Positions 5,352-5,646 of a stretch of DNA of 5,646 nt are shown here, in pieces. This DNA comes from Rhodoferax sp. (GTDB lineage Bacteria; Pseudomonadota; Gammaproteobacteria; Burkholderiales; Burkholderiaceae), in assembly GCA_020048295.1 (NCBI GenBank), contig JAIFMT010000259.1:1-5646 (forward strand), in the 5' to 3' direction. The translations under genes and the position numbers were made by a program. The notes under the pieces are model-generated. The model made no database searches. It saw only the letters and a program-made list of their open reading frames with translations, and was not told the origin of the DNA. The first letter of the stretch is position 1; every line of letters starts with the position of its first letter.

Positions 5352-5646
5352 TACTGTCCCCTGCTGGCGCGAAAAGCCTTGAGGTGCATGAACACCTCGT
5401 CAAACGTCTCGGCGGGCACCATGTTGCCGCGAATGCGCGGGTACAGCTTGTCGGCCAAGGCACTCCATTCCTTCAGCTGTTCGGCGTTGGGTTTGTTGAT
5501 CACCAGGCCACGCTGCTTCATGGCGGCCACCGCGTCATCCACCTCTTGGCGGGCTTTGCTGCGCATCTCAAGCCCGGCCTTCTCACCGGCGCGGCGCACC
5601 ACTTGCTGCGCGCTGTCGCCCATGTCGTCCCAGGCTTTTCGGGTGA
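5351..5646 (-). CDS. DctP-type TRAP transporter substrate-binding protein, C-terminal fragment
   Basis: Partial gene: the frame stays open to the right edge, so its 5' end and signal peptide lie outside. The visible 97 residues are the C-terminal helical end typical of DctP-family binding proteins. They run from a WDDMGDSAQQVVRRAGEKAG helix through the segment ARQEVDDAVAAMKQRGLVIN. A helix around EWSALADKLYPRIRG follows, the usual end of the mature lobe. DctP proteins bind the solute in the periplasm and hand it to the DctQM membrane unit, encoded next and overlapping by one base. The ligand-binding Arg region is outside the window, so substrate class (dicarboxylate, sugar acid, amino acid or other) cannot be judged. 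The assignment relies on both the sequence and the DctQM neighbour. Confidence 0.85.
   Translation of the reverse strand, partial: TRKAWDDMGDSAQQVVRRAGEKAGLEMRSKARQEVDDAVAAMKQRGLVINKPNAEQLKEWSALADKLYPRIRGNMVPAETFDEVFMHLKAFRASRGQ
5352..5362 (-). promoter_or_regulatory. Ribosome-binding site of dctQM inside the end of dctP
   Basis: AGGGG on the minus strand (5358-5362) stands 6 nt before the GTG at 5349-5351. It lies within the last codons of the upstream gene, whose TAG shares its G with the GTG. This supports the non-ATG start and translational coupling of binding protein and permease. Confidence 0.6.

Overview
The window reads as a stretch of a betaproteobacterial chromosome, most likely family Comamonadaceae (Rhodoferax/Polaromonas-like). 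This rests on the moderately high GC content, the style of the proteins, and a palindromic intergenic repeat of a kind I associate with that family. It is an inference, since no rRNA or marker gene is present. Five protein genes are supported, two of them cut by the window edges. No tRNA, rRNA, CRISPR array, insertion sequence or phage gene is visible.

Left part (1-1475): on the minus strand lies the 5' end of a CpdB-type 2',3'-cyclic-nucleotide phosphodiesterase/3'-nucleotidase, predicted to be a lipoprotein. Upstream of it, also on the minus strand, is a small polytopic membrane protein resembling the Mpo1/DUF962 family. A strong hairpin separates the two. A divergent intergenic region follows and faces the next gene.

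Middle (1476-3398): a long plus-strand gene encodes an unusual pyruvate-kinase-like protein. It has an extra N-terminal helical domain, an expanded lid (B) domain that appears to contain a duplicated module, a Lys in the position typical of K+-independent pyruvate kinases, and no C-terminal regulatory domain.

Right part (3399-5646): an 88-bp palindromic repeat separates the convergent genes. On the minus strand are a fused DctQ-DctM TRAP-transporter membrane subunit and, overlapping it by one base, the C-terminal end of its DctP-type substrate-binding protein. These two form a translationally coupled transporter operon.

The most notable observation is regulatory. Each of the three genes in the left and middle parts is preceded by a Pho-box-like pair of TGTCA repeats 11 bp apart. 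In each case a -10-like hexamer follows exactly 11 bp after the proximal repeat, the same geometry as the E. coli phoA promoter. If real, the window carries a phosphate-starvation cluster made of a nucleotide-scavenging phosphodiesterase, a lipid-associated-looking membrane protein and a variant pyruvate kinase. The TRAP operon is not visibly part of it, because its promoter lies outside the window.
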